Numbered from the stretch's first letter, positions 22,237 through 32,083 are shown. The stretch: DNA of 64,000 bases from Gracilariopsis chorda (GCA_003194525.1 NBIV01000018.1:310001-374000); one strand, 5' to 3'. A program made the numbers and translations. Notes: generated by a model from the letters alone, not told the origin.

Positions 22237-22289
22237 AGTGACGTTGGCTCTGGTGCGTACTACGCACCTGCCTGAGAGCCAACGTCACT
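22237..22289. repeat. Bulged inverted repeat (53 nt)
   Basis: Outer arms AGTGACGTTGGCTCT (22,237-22,251) and its exact complement (22,275-22,289) enclose an inner hairpin GGTGCGTA (22,252-22,259) and TACGCACC (22,261-22,268) with a single-base loop. Six unpaired bases (22,269-22,274) lie between the inner and outer right arms. In all, 23 base pairs are perfect. Confidence 0.85.
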
Positions 22290-22896
22290 CGCCATCATCG
22301 CTCAGTTCCCATGTGCACTACCTACAGATCACTGGCCTTAAGTGGTCAAAAGTTCTGAACCAAAAACCATTACCCTTCGGTACGGCATTTCGTGCCGTTT
22401 CACAGCACAGTACGTCTCCGACACGCAGCAGCCAAGCCCACTGACGATATGTGGCAATGGCGGCGCACACGGAAGACGGCCTACGAAGGGAATATGTCAC
22501 CAGAAGGTTCAATCCGCCTCCACAGCGCGACATACTTGTTTTGCTCCCACGTCATCGAACGAAACAGCGACCAAATGCGCCGTGACACATCTTGTTGCCG
22601 GGACAAGTGCGCCTGTGCGCTTGCGACAAAGCGGCCAACCAAAGCTCGCCGCTGCTCCGCAGCTCGCACAAGCGGTCTACGTTCCGTTCATTGCTCGTGG
22701 AGCTCCTTGCGCAACGTCTAGAATTACAACATCAAAGCAACCAGAGGCGCTCTGTTTCTGGTTACAGCTTCGAAGTTTAGACCATGTTGTGAACCACGAA
22801 GAGAAGGAAGCGAGTTTATTGGCCAGCGCTTTCTTTTTGGACACGTCACATCTGTCCTCGGCGTGATGTATATTACCCGCATAGAGTTAAGAGAGA

Positions 22897-22933
22897 GCTG
22901 AGATTGTGCTCCGTGAAGGAGCACAATCTGAGC
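22897..22933. repeat. Hairpin, 16-bp arms
   Basis: Left arm 22,897-22,912 (GCTGAGATTGTGCTCC) pairs with 22,918-22,933 at 15 of 16 positions around a 5-nt loop GTGAA. Confidence 0.8.
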
Positions 22934-23059
22934 TATCTCGAGATGAAAAAGAGTACTGTACAAGATTAGCATTCTAGCGGCTGCTCTTCAACTTTTTCGA
23001 CAACGCAAATACTGCAGCTACCATACCCGGGTAGGATACCTTAGGTAGTGCGTGTCTAG

Positions 23060-23212
23060 AGCACTGCCTCAAAAAGCACTGCTCATGTTTGCTCTGCTTG
23101 GCTTGCTCGACGACCGTTCATTCACCCTTCACACTGTCACACTGACACGTTCTATCTACTACAGCGCGTGATATTTTGTGCCTCATCTGAGATGAGTGCG
23201 CTCTACGCTCTT
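23060..23212 (+). repeat. Dispersed repeat, copy 1 (copy 2 at 25,081-25,226)
   Basis: Shared words in order: AGCACTGCC, TTGCTCTGCTTG, CTGACACGTTCTA(T/C)CTACT, AAGTGCGC or GAGTGCGC, and TACGCT. The copies are about 2 kb apart in the same orientation. They look like a short dispersed element or a local duplication inside unit B. Confidence 0.55.
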
Positions 23213-23233
23213 CACTGGGACGCCCCAGTGAAG
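23210..23233. repeat. Perfect 10-bp hairpin
   Basis: CTTCACTGGG (23,210-23,219) and its exact complement (23,224-23,233) surround the loop ACGC. A further small inverted repeat CTCATCT/AGATGAG lies just upstream (near 23,182). Confidence 0.75.
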
Positions 23234-24724
23234 CTTTGCGCGAGGATTCGCGCGCCCTATTTGTGGTTTCCACCCCTAGTTGTCCCTTACACTTTGCTTA
23301 ATTTCTATCACTTCGTCAACACTGACAGTTTGGTGGCGCCTCGCTCTAGCTGAACAGCAGTCAGTAAGAGTTGTGATGGAGAAAAATGTGATGCTGCAGG
23401 CGTCCGACAGGTTTCAGCCTCGCCAGGCTGCCAAAACCAGTATCACATAAGAATCCCACCTCTATTGAAAGCGCAGATGCTGTCTATAACGAGGAGCCAG
23501 CAGTCTAAGCCGTTGTCTTCATCAGTAGAAGATGTATGGGCGGATAGTTATCTTCGCAAGCTTGCAACGACCAGTAATCACTTCGCTACACTGGGAGCAT
23601 GGCATGTGCGCGGCTCATGCTTCTTCTTCACCAATAAAAGAACCGAACACTCTGGACACACGCATCAGTCTCATCGCACTAGTCTGCAGGCCCAAATAGG
23701 TGCGACGTCTGACGTTGCCCAAGAAACAATATCGCAATTGGTCATCATGCAATAGTGACCATAGTACTCATCTGTAGAATGCTATGTCACCGTGCGTTCC
23801 CTAGTAGATTGTACCTCCATTGGAGAATTTAGTTCTACATGTTGTCACCGCCTGAAGTGCTGCACTTGGCATATCGTAACTCTCAATGGTATGTGTGTGT
23901 GTGTTTATATGAGCTCGCGTCTCTAATTCCAAGACTACGGTAGGGGTTACATTGAGAAGAACCCCTCTCGCTCTCTCAATGGTATCACAAGTAAAGAAGA
24001 AGTCTTCGGCCCCATCACTCCTTTCCGACAATAATAATAATTCATGTTACCGTTGGTACAAGCTGTACATCCCATTGTATGAAGTCGTGTTTGGTACAAC
24101 TTCATGCATAGCATCATGGAGCCTTGAGACCTACTTCTGAGAAGTATGCTTCTCAAAGCTCTGATTACCTTTGAGGGAATCGGAAGTAGGAAATAGCAGG
24201 CAGAAGCTGAACCTCGGGAGAGACCCAGCTGCCGTTCCGTCAACAGGGGTCCCTGAACTTTGTTCCAACCTTCAACTGTGTTCATCTCGCAGTAGCTCCA
24301 GACGTGTGCCATAGGCACTGAGATCTCTTCGATGAAAACAAAGAGTGGGCCCTTTGTTTCTGGGGTTGAAGCGCTTACCACAATGGTTCATTGTTTTTCC
24401 TTCAGTTTTGAATGCACTATCGGTTCGCATGCATTCAATAAATATGAGTACATCCGCGGGCATACGATGTGTTGTTGCGCCACTCAACTTGCTGTCCTAT
24501 TTCTCGGAAGGGAATCTGCTTTACCTTCCATGTGAAGGTCTTGCCAAACACTCAGATCGCCGCAGCATCACTTCTACGAAGGCACTTTTCCCCACGATTC
24601 GTTCTCCCCAATCAAGAGCGCCACTTTCATTTCTAGTTGCGCAAGTCCCTAGGTAAAATTAATGGTTCCGCTGTCAATTCGAATCTCAGCTTTTTGCTGC
24701 CCTCTATATATTGATGCATCTTGG

Positions 24725-24850
24725 AAAACGTGACAATGCGCTGTTGTAGTGAACCGGGTGGAAGAGTGGCAGGCGGGGGTTTGAACCCTGAACACTGGGC
24801 CACACAAAAAGGCACACCAAGGTGGTTACCGATTGAGCTGTGTGCCGCTC
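24725..24850 (-). ncRNA. tRNA-like or SINE-like pol III promoter element
   Basis: On the minus strand a near-consensus A box CAGCTCAATCGG (24,829-24,840; 11 of 12) is followed by a perfect B box GGTTCAAACCC (24,777-24,787), with tRNA-like spacing of about 53 nt. A TTTT pol III stop lies at 24,725-24,728. The acceptor and D stems do not pair fully, so a functional tRNA is unlikely. A tRNA-derived SINE head or a decayed tRNA fits better. No second copy was found in the window. Confidence 0.5.
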
Positions 24851-25080
24851 ACCGTGTGGTGACCCCAAATTACACAGCCGGAAATGTTATCGTGATTCTC
24901 TGTGACCGCCACCTGCAGCTAACAGCACCACAGTTGTGCAGGAAAGCTATACAACTTTGGACAATGGTTTCTCACGCTTTAAGGGAGTGGAGGGTTATCT
25001 GCTACGTGCAGCATGCAACTCTTACGTTAACGCGAATAGTGCAGCAGACATACTGGGGTAGCCAGCTATCGGGTATCAAA

Positions 25081-25226
25081 AGCACTGCCGACAAAGCGGC
25101 CACTTATGTTTTGCTCTGCTTGACTCACTCGGCTGTTCATCACTGCGCCACCTGACACGTTCTACCTACTTTTTCGTGGCGTGCACAAACCCTGCCTCAC
25201 CCGAGACAAGTGCGCCTTACGCTTCC
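25081..25226 (+). repeat. Dispersed repeat, copy 2
   Basis: Partner of 23,060-23,212, in the same orientation. See that entry for the shared words. Confidence 0.55.
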
Positions 25227-25261
25227 TAATTCGCAGACCGAGTCAGACAGCGCACTTTAGA

Positions 25262-25357
25262 AGTCAAAGTCTGTAGCGAAATGTCAAGACACAAAGTCTG
25301 GGGCGAAATGTCAAGAGACAAAGTCTGGAGCGAAATGTCAACAGTCAAAGTCTGGAG
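25262..25357 (+). repeat. 27-bp tandem repeat, about 3.5 copies
   Basis: The word CAAAGTCTG starts at 25,265, 25,292, 25,319 and 25,346, a regular 27-bp period, with GCGAAATGTCAA between copies. The repeat lies just upstream of the hypothetical membrane-protein frame. Confidence 0.85.
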
Positions 25358-25377
25358 GCCAGAGAACGAAGTGTTCG

Positions 25378-26586
25378 GTGTTCTTATTGGGGATTAGACA
25401 AGAAGTTGACACATCTACAGTTGGTACTCTCAAACCCAATAACCAAAGGTATGATGCTAGCTGCCTGCCAGTGTTAAAGAATGCGGCCAAAGTTGTCTTT
25501 TCCCTCCTCTTCCACCATTGCATCTCTCACTCACCAACCATCCTTTACCATGGGCACCCAAAACCTTCTGCATCGCTTCCATATCCTCATAATTTTTTCA
25601 GGTCTCCCCCCACCTTCCAAGCGCTCCCGATACAACAACGTTTCAATGAAACCGTGGCGGACAGCAGCTCTCGGGCGAACCAGTCTCATTCACGCGCCTT
25701 TGTTTTTTGCGTGCTGATAACTTTGACGGTGTTGCTTTTGATGCCCACGATTGCCCACGTTATGCAGCCTTTTGTGAACCGTCTTCGCAGCAACCATCGC
25801 TTTCTGCAGTTGTGCATCATTCTGCTCATGCTTTCTAATGTGGCACCGACTCTACCTGGCGTCGCCGCGCTGGTGCTCGGATATGTGTTCAACCATCTGG
25901 AGGTTGGAGTCCTCGGTTTCACTCTGTTACAATGCCTGTTCGGTCGGCCACTGGCTAGCTGGAGTACCAGCTCCAAGCTGTTCAAGCTGCTTTGCCGAAT
26001 TCCGTCCCCATCCTCGCCAACCGCTGCGAGTCACTCGCAAAGAGCACGTGTCGTCAATAATCTCATTACAGATGCCGCCGGACAGAACCGCTCACGCCTG
26101 CCTTGTTTTGGGGACGCCGTGTCACTTTCCTTCCTTTACCTCAAAGGTATGTCACTCACGGCACATCACTTTCGCTCTCAACTGCTCTTTGGTAAAGAAA
26201 ACGATGCAGTTTCATTTGAACAAGTGTTGGTTCGTTTTCCAGCTGCGTGCATTGATTACAATTCCAACATTGGCAATTTCCTTCATGAAGAGTTCTTGCA
26301 ACAATTCCACTCTCTTCTGTTCGTCCGATCACTAGCCGAAACAACATCGCTCGCTCGTACCAAGTCATCTGGACAACGTACGGCACAAGAAGAGCAGGTT
26401 ATTCATGGTGATAATCAGGCGCGCGACTACGACCTGGTTAATAATGTTGAATCGTTGAGGATTCTCTTCACCATCGTTTTGTTTCAGGGCCTTCGAAATG
26501 AATCTGACGCAACGGAACGGGAAGCTCGTTACTGGGAGGCCCTGAATCAAAGCGTTGCCAGACACTGGTATCTGTGTGCGATATGA
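25378..26586 (+). CDS. Hypothetical membrane protein (unit B copy)
   Basis: A 402-codon open frame. Hydrophobic stretches lie at about residues 106-128 (VFCVLITLTVLLLM and following) and 142-190 (LCIILLMLSNV, then ALVLGYVFNHLEV and GFTLLQCLFG), suggesting two to four membrane spans. The C-terminal 180 residues are soluble and mixed in charge. No family is recognised. The best support is the unit-A relic at 10,055-10,612, which shares LFGRPLASWS and following motifs. The first 60 codons may not belong: the better-conserved start (MGTQNLLHR, ATG at 25,550) is in another frame, so this copy may carry a frameshift near 25,620-25,650. A GTATGT near 26,146 could be an intron donor. Treat the boundaries as uncertain; it may be a pseudogene in both units. 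Confidence 0.4.
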   Translation: MFLLGIRQEVDTSTVGTLKPNNQRYDASCLPVLKNAAKVVFSLLFHHCISHSPTILYHGHPKPSASLPYPHNFFRSPPTFQALPIQQRFNETVADSSSRANQSHSRAFVFCVLITLTVLLLMPTIAHVMQPFVNRLRSNHRFLQLCIILLMLSNVAPTLPGVAALVLGYVFNHLEVGVLGFTLLQCLFGRPLASWSTSSKLFKLLCRIPSPSSPTAASHSQRARVVNNLITDAAGQNRSRLPCFGDAVSLSFLYLKGMSLTAHHFRSQLLFGKENDAVSFEQVLVRFPAACIDYNSNIGNFLHEEFLQQFHSLLFVRSLAETTSLARTKSSGQRTAQEEQVIHGDNQARDYDLVNNVESLRILFTIVLFQGLRNESDATEREARYWEALNQSVARHWYLCAI

Positions 26587-26589
26587 ACG

Positions 26590-27620
26590 GCGTCCTTCAC
26601 GGCAGATTTGATGTTCATGGGAATCGGAGGGAAGATGGGATGGATGCGCAACTATGCATTTGCTGTCGAGAGTTTGGGTCGGGAGAGACAATACATCAAA
26701 CGCCAGAACGAAACGTCAAGCGAACGCAAAAGACCAAAAGTGAGTGAACTCAAACGGTGAGCTAATAAGCGGTGGTGTAAAACGTGTTGTCCCGTACATG
26801 GCAGATGTGAGTATTGATAGGGCTTTCGCATATGCAGCTGAAAAACATATGTTGGACTTGGCTGGTGGCATGTGCATGAACGGTGATGGCTGTAGTTTGA
26901 GACGGTGCGTAGAGGGTAAGAAGGGCTGAGGGTTGTAGTGAAGGGTGGAGGAGGTGTGGGGTTGCTTGATATAAGCGAACTTAAAGAGTGTGGTGTGCCG
27001 AGCCTTGGCAGTTTCGAAGGCACGATAGGAGAAGACGACCAAGACAGAGGGGCGCGAAGGGCGAGGTTGGCTTGAGCTTCGAGACGCAAACGTGTACTTG
27101 TAGACCACGTGTTTGACACGACGAGAAAATAGAGTTGACATACAAGGTCAGTTGAGTTGCGTGTCAGCGACCACTGACGATGCTGTGCATGGGGGTGGGG
27201 GAACAGGAGATGTCTGTCATTCCAGCATGAGCGCAGGAGGCGGAATAAGCTACTGTTTGGGAGTGGGCTTATATCGTTGTAATGGAAAGTGGCATGTGAA
27301 GGTAGAGATGTAGCTCAAGATATGCAGAGGTGGGGACAGAATGCAACGCAGAAAGCACAAGACATGAATAGTAATGTTTATGATTATGTATCTATTTGAT
27401 AAGCATGAGCGGTTGTTTGGGACGATTCACAGTATGTACAAGTTGTATGGCAGAGATAGTGTTGAGGTGTCGGTAGACAGGAAGAGCATATACACAGGCA
27501 GCCAAACGGTTCATGTGAACGAATGTGCAAGCGGTTACCAACAGTAAGATTGTACGCATGTATGGTGTAACACGGCGCACATCATGATCGGTTGGGCGTA
27601 AAGCAGGAGACAACGGTGGG
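26590..27620. other. Unit B stretch without a supported gene
   Basis: Matches 11,860-12,900 of unit A in order (for example the GTTCATGG..ATCGG..GGATGGATGCGCAA block near 26,611 and 11,870). Short frames exist on both strands in both units, but they are not conserved as frames. Confidence 0.35.
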
Positions 27621-27683
27621 GGTCACTTGAGCTTATTACTCAACAAGTAGGCGAAGCGGGTAGCGACAACGGGGGCTAGAAGG

Positions 27684-28255
27684 TTAGATTGGACCAAGCA
27701 CACACACAGGCACACAGAAGTTACTTTCCTCCTGTCGATGAAATGCTCGGCGGAAGCACGATGGGCGGCGGGGGTGGAGCCAGGGGAAGAAGAGGTATGT
27801 ACGGCGCTGCTGGAGGATTGGTTGCTTGTGGAGGACGTGTTGGTGTGGGAGGCGGGGTTGCGTAGGCCATGTCGGGGTGGGAAACAGCAGAAGCGGCGGA
27901 GCTGAAATGAAGAGCGCAGCCAAGTTTGAGGTGCAAAATGGAGTGGAGAGAGGGTGCGACGAGGCGGAAGGTTGAAGTTGGTGGTGAGGAAAGCCGGTAA
28001 CGATGGGGTTCTGTACGGGGGTGGAGAGAGGGTGCGATGAGGCGGAAGGTTGAAGTGGGTGGTGAGTAAAGCCGGTAACGATGGGATTCTGTACGGGGGT
28101 GGAGAGAGGGTGCGACGAGGCAGATGGATGAAGTTGGGCGGGAAGAAAGGCGAGAACAATGGGACTTTGGAGGGAAGGTGGGAGAGCTGTGATGAGGGGG
28201 GGTGTGGGGTGGGAGGAACGCATTTTATACGGAATGAGGTGGCGTCAAGCGACAA
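27684..28255 (-). other. Proline-rich low-complexity frames, unit B copy
   Basis: Overlapping minus-strand frames of 210, 179 and 71 codons are open over the same bases. They carry the 26-residue unit TLSPPPYRTPSLPAFLTT... three times, or in another frame PSASSHPLSTPVQNPIV. The counterpart is 12,999-13,541. Openness in more than one frame points to minisatellite growth in units divisible by three rather than to selection on one protein. Confidence 0.25.
27945..28180 (+). repeat. 78-bp minisatellite, about 3 copies
   Basis: GGAGAGAGGGTGCGA recurs near 27,945, 28,023 and 28,101, a 78-bp period. Unit A has the same unit in about two more-diverged copies at 13,300-13,450. Confidence 0.75.
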
Positions 28256-29140
28256 CTCGACGGCTTGTGTTGGGTGCGTAAAAGAGCGCTCACGCTGCGC
28301 GCGTTTGACACGTATGGGCGGGCGGCGCAGCGGCGGGCGAGGACGGCGTGCGTGACACGCGCAAGCGAATGCAAGCTATCTATGATACAAGCTGACGGAG
28401 GTGCTGGCCGCGCCCAGCGAATCGCAGCGTAGAGCGAGCACGCGTTCGACACGCGCGCGGCTGTAGAGCGTGGCCGGAGTGAGGGGGAGTGCCACGCGTT
28501 TGACACGCGCGCGCCCGCTGCGCCCACCGCCACGCAGCGAAACGTAGAGAGTTCCGGCGCGGGCAAGTGGGAAAACGGAGGTCGGCGAGGTGCTGTTGGC
28601 CGCTCTACGTATACGTTAAAGGGTGCCCGCTGTCCGTGGCGGCGCCGCCGCCAGGTTGAAACCGCGCGTGGTTTCTCGCTGTGACGTCGACATGGCGGTG
28701 CACCGCGTGGTGGGGCAGTGGAGCCTGTGTCCGCCCGCCGCCGCGCACGATCGGGGCGCATGGCGTGGTGGGGCGGTGGAAGCTGTGCCCAGCCGCCGCC
28801 GTACACGTTGCGAACATCCAGTGACGTGCGCCACAATGGGTGTTTGTCGAGTTGGCGCTCAACAATCCGGTTGCGCTGGCGCAGTCAAACAAACGCTGCG
28901 ACCACCACGCTGCACACTTTTCGTCTTGTCTCAAACGCCGTGCTGCGCGCAGCGGAGGTCGCACATGGTGTGACACGAGGGTACATGTACCTTCGGCGGC
29001 GAACGCGCCGTGCCTCATTTGGCGCGTGCGACGGTCCACTCGTGGACATGACAGCTTTGATATGCTTCATGTCCATAGACGCCGCTCTTGGCGCGAGCAG
29101 CTACGTTTGTCAGGCGAGATATTTTACCGCCGACCAATCA
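28250..29140. promoter_or_regulatory. CpG-rich block with repeated CGCGTTTGACACG motif
   Basis: Very high CpG density. The word GCGTTTGACACG occurs at about 28,301 and 28,496, with the variant GCGTTCGACACG at about 28,443. A CCAAT motif lies near 29,131. The composition matches the regions upstream of active genes in the right half of the window. Long frames on both strands here are expected by chance at this composition. The block may be a lost or unrecognised promoter; no adjacent gene was identified. Confidence 0.35.
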
Positions 29141-29250
29141 CACCGCCGTCCCCCGCGCCGTACCAAATCGCGCAGCCGCGTGATTATTCGCATATTTACT
29201 CCCGAAAAGTTGACTCGGCACAGAGAGAGGCCTCTCTTTGCACCGTTACA

Positions 29251-29303
29251 CCGCTCGTACCATTCCACACACCCAACTTGGGTGTGTGGAATGGTACGAG
29301 CGG
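29251..29303. repeat. Perfect palindrome, 26-bp arms
   Basis: Left arm 29,251-29,276 (CCGCTCGTACC...CACCCAA) and right arm 29,278-29,303 are exact complements around a single central C. Such a palindrome could form a cruciform in DNA or a strong RNA hairpin. No target duplication was identified at its edges. Confidence 0.9.
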
Positions 29304-29479
29304 GTGCGTGACACAACATACAATTGTCAGGCTTGACATATCACATTAAAGCGCTGTTATGGAAGCCCAGCGCTACTTGTCGCCTTTATCGCGAGCATCG
29401 CTGAAAGGTGCTCCGCAGCGCCTTTCCTTGACACCACTCAACTCTCTCTGTGACACCCATATATGAAGCGTATCTACTG

Positions 29480-31190
29480 CCGCTGGCCTTCTTGCCTCCT
29501 GCCACATGATCGCCTCCCCCAATGCATTTTATGAGCACTTGCCAAATAGTTTGCACAACAGCGCAGCAGAAACTTCATCAACATCGCCGTCTCAATTACA
29601 CATAGCCTTGTACGCTTGGAACGTGTTACAGTTGCCTTTGATAGATATCAGCTTACCGCCTTCCCGTCACCTATACACTCCGTCTCAGCTCAGTCATCAT
29701 GGCACGCTCTCCCAATCATTCCATCCGTTTTGCCAGCAGGCACCTCGCCACCGTTTCGCATTCTGTGAGCTTCTAATTCAGCACAATCGCTACCGTCGTT
29801 TCTTCCACAAGGAAACAACCCCTGCGCCCACGTAACACCATTCTGACAATTCGCCGTCGTTCAGCACGTACTCTGTGCATGTACGTTTGTAAGCTTCGTG
29901 CACATGTTGTTTGCAAGTACGTACTGTCTAGGCGCTCACAAGCCACTTGTCCGTGTTGTCTAGCCCCGCTTCCAACAATGCCTTCGAGGTCGAGTCGTTA
30001 CCGTTGTCAAAGAGAAGCTACGCCTTACTTCTTTTCGTCAGGACGCACCTGTATCCTTGTAAGGCGGATTGTAACAACGGAGTTATCAACATTTTCTTTC
30101 TTTCATAGGCAGAATCGCACCAAAGCCGCCGCGTCAAAGCTGTCATACACCAGCTGGAACCGGCTACTGCTGACACAGCAGCAGTGCTGAGGTGAGGGAT
30201 CACCCAGCAGTTGCCGCCGAGCTCCGATCATGACACTTGCAGACCGCTTCTTCTGCATGAGCTTTCGGAGAACGTTTTGACCTTACATACAGAAAGCTCA
30301 AGCAACTTACCGCAAGTTTGTAAATTCTGCATTCTAAGACCAAGCGCTAGCAATCAACCGCGCCGTTTTCAACTTCGTGCGGCACACGCTGTGTGTGTCT
30401 CGTGTCTACAAATCGCTGCCAAACGCACGAAAGCGCGTGCGAAAAGCATGGTGCTGTTTTTTTTGCATGCCGCATTACATGCAACGCGCACATCGCAAAA
30501 ACCCTTACCTTTCTACTCAAAAAAAGGCCGCAACTGAAAAGCATGCGCGGGACAAACATCTTAAACCACGCGCCGCATCCTTTTTCTGCTGCGCCTCTGC
30601 TGCATCTTGTCATAAGACGCCACTTCTGGCCCGAGAGTCACGAGACAAGGACACGTCGCCAGCCCTTCACATTGCGAAACCACTCAGCCCCGACGTTAAC
30701 TATATTTCACCACCTCATTAATGAGTCCGCTGTTCGCACACCGTTCCACACTCCGAAATATAAATATCCTAAGCTCAGTATTGTCGTTCCACTTTTGTGG
30801 CCTTGCCAGCATCGGCGAAACATGCTGTGCAACCTTCCCCGCTCCTACGTACTATACACACATACTGGCCCGCTTGTTTCAACTTTCCTTGCTTACTTTC
30901 GAATCAAGGGAGCTTGCTCACCCGACAATCAACAATCAGCTGCCATGACATCACCGCCGCTCGCATTGTATTGTTGTTTAATCCCTTATCCTTACACACA
31001 ACAAGAAAAAAGACACCACATGTCCCTCATGACACAACCTAACTGATAGCATCAAACAAACTCACGACAACACATAACTGCTTCACAATAACCATGACCG
31101 CTCGGTAACGTACCCTACCACCTTCAACATACGTCAAAGCCATGTCCTCATTTCCTCAGTCCGCTTCCAATTACTGTACATTAAAACTGA
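29480..31190. other. Unit B stretch without a supported gene
   Basis: Many short plus-strand frames (longest 217 codons at 30,393-31,046), but none has a recognisable domain and they overlap one another in different frames. Composition is C- and A-rich on the plus strand. No unit-A counterpart is obvious until about 31,220. Confidence 0.35.
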
Positions 31191-31213
31191 CCCAAAGTTA
31201 GAATCGTTGCTCA

Positions 31214-31483
31214 TCAGCTCCTTACACAACTGCTCCGCCACAACCAACGCGCACTCACTGCCGCCGTCCCTTGTCCACCAACCTCATCATCCACATCGCT
31301 GTAGTTTAACATACGTATCAACCATGCAATCGCCACACGCTGCCGTTGTCCTCCACCAATCCGTTCCCATCCGCTCTCGCCAACGTGCCTGCTCCTTGCA
31401 CTGGTTGTGACATCCACTGTGTGAATGTCAGGTTTAACCTGGACGTGCACGTTTAGAAGTGCTCTTAGCCCTAATTCTGACAC
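31214..31483 (-). pseudogene. Relic of ABC transporter NBD2, unit B
   Basis: This 90-codon frame contains IGGGQRQRVAIAWLIR, matching the ABC signature region ISGGQRQRVAIARSLIR of the intact gene next door. After LIR the similarity to the Walker B segment is lost. It lies about 600 bp beyond the stop codon of the intact gene, in the same orientation, and is also present in unit A (18,870-19,010). It is a leftover of an additional ABC copy or of a partial duplication. Confidence 0.65.
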
Positions 31484-31876
31484 CTTGATCGGCGTTGTTC
31501 TAAAAATAACTTCGGCGTCAATCCCTCACTTTTATCATGGGGGAGCCTCCTTGGTCCGAAAGCTAGTCAACATTGTGGGTCAGTACCCAACGAAACTGTT
31601 GGCGTTCCTTAAATCGAGAACATCTTCAAGCGGCCATTTTCTGCAGGGATGTCGCAATCAGGCATCGCGAGCCCACAATAACAGGAGAGAAAGAAGACAG
31701 GTGCTTTGCGTGCAACAAACATGTGTGAACTTACATGGAAGTGAATGGAGCTTTTGAAAAACGTGTATCGGGTACGTATGATGGTAGGGGCTCTCGGTAT
31801 CTATTATGAAAGCTTCATATCTTTGTTGAAAGCCATCCTTACACACAATTAGGAATGAACAGGCTCCCAGCATATC

Positions 31877-31903
31877 ATGAAATGGACCTTCGGACCATTT
31901 CAT
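31877..31903 (-). other. Conserved hairpin in the ABC 3' flank
   Basis: ATGAAATGG (31,877-31,885) pairs with CCATTTCAT (31,895-31,903) around a 9-nt loop. The unit-A copy (19,714-19,740) keeps the outer arms although the loop differs. It lies about 180 bp past the ABC stop codon and may act in mRNA 3'-end formation or stability; that is inference. Confidence 0.35.
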
Positions 31904-32083
31904 AGCCCAGAAACCTACCATGTCTATCAATCAATCAATCGCATTTGCAGCCAAAAATCATCGGTGCAGCCGCTGTCCAGCGATTGATCTGCCTACGTTT
32001 CAAGCGTCTACGTCACACATGATTGTATGGCATCCAGGACATTGTCCCTGGAGCTAACTGTTGAATACATTTACACGAAACGC

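Larger units (their letters stand above)
22300..24700. other. Unit B stretch without a supported gene
   Basis: The longest frames are under 180 codons (for example 22,342-22,866, plus strand) and show no domain. The stretch holds the hairpins at 22,897-22,933 and 23,210-23,233, one copy of a dispersed repeat (23,060-23,212) and a short GT microsatellite near 23,890. Confidence 0.35.

Noticed and set aside
28225-29349. Several frames of 110-203 codons on both strands in the CpG-rich block
   Set aside because: They overlap one another in different frames, are Arg/Ala/Pro-rich as expected for this composition, and show no domain or conserved counterpart.
30393-31046. 217-codon plus-strand frame
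   Set aside because: No domain, mixed composition, overlaps two other open frames, and no counterpart in unit A.
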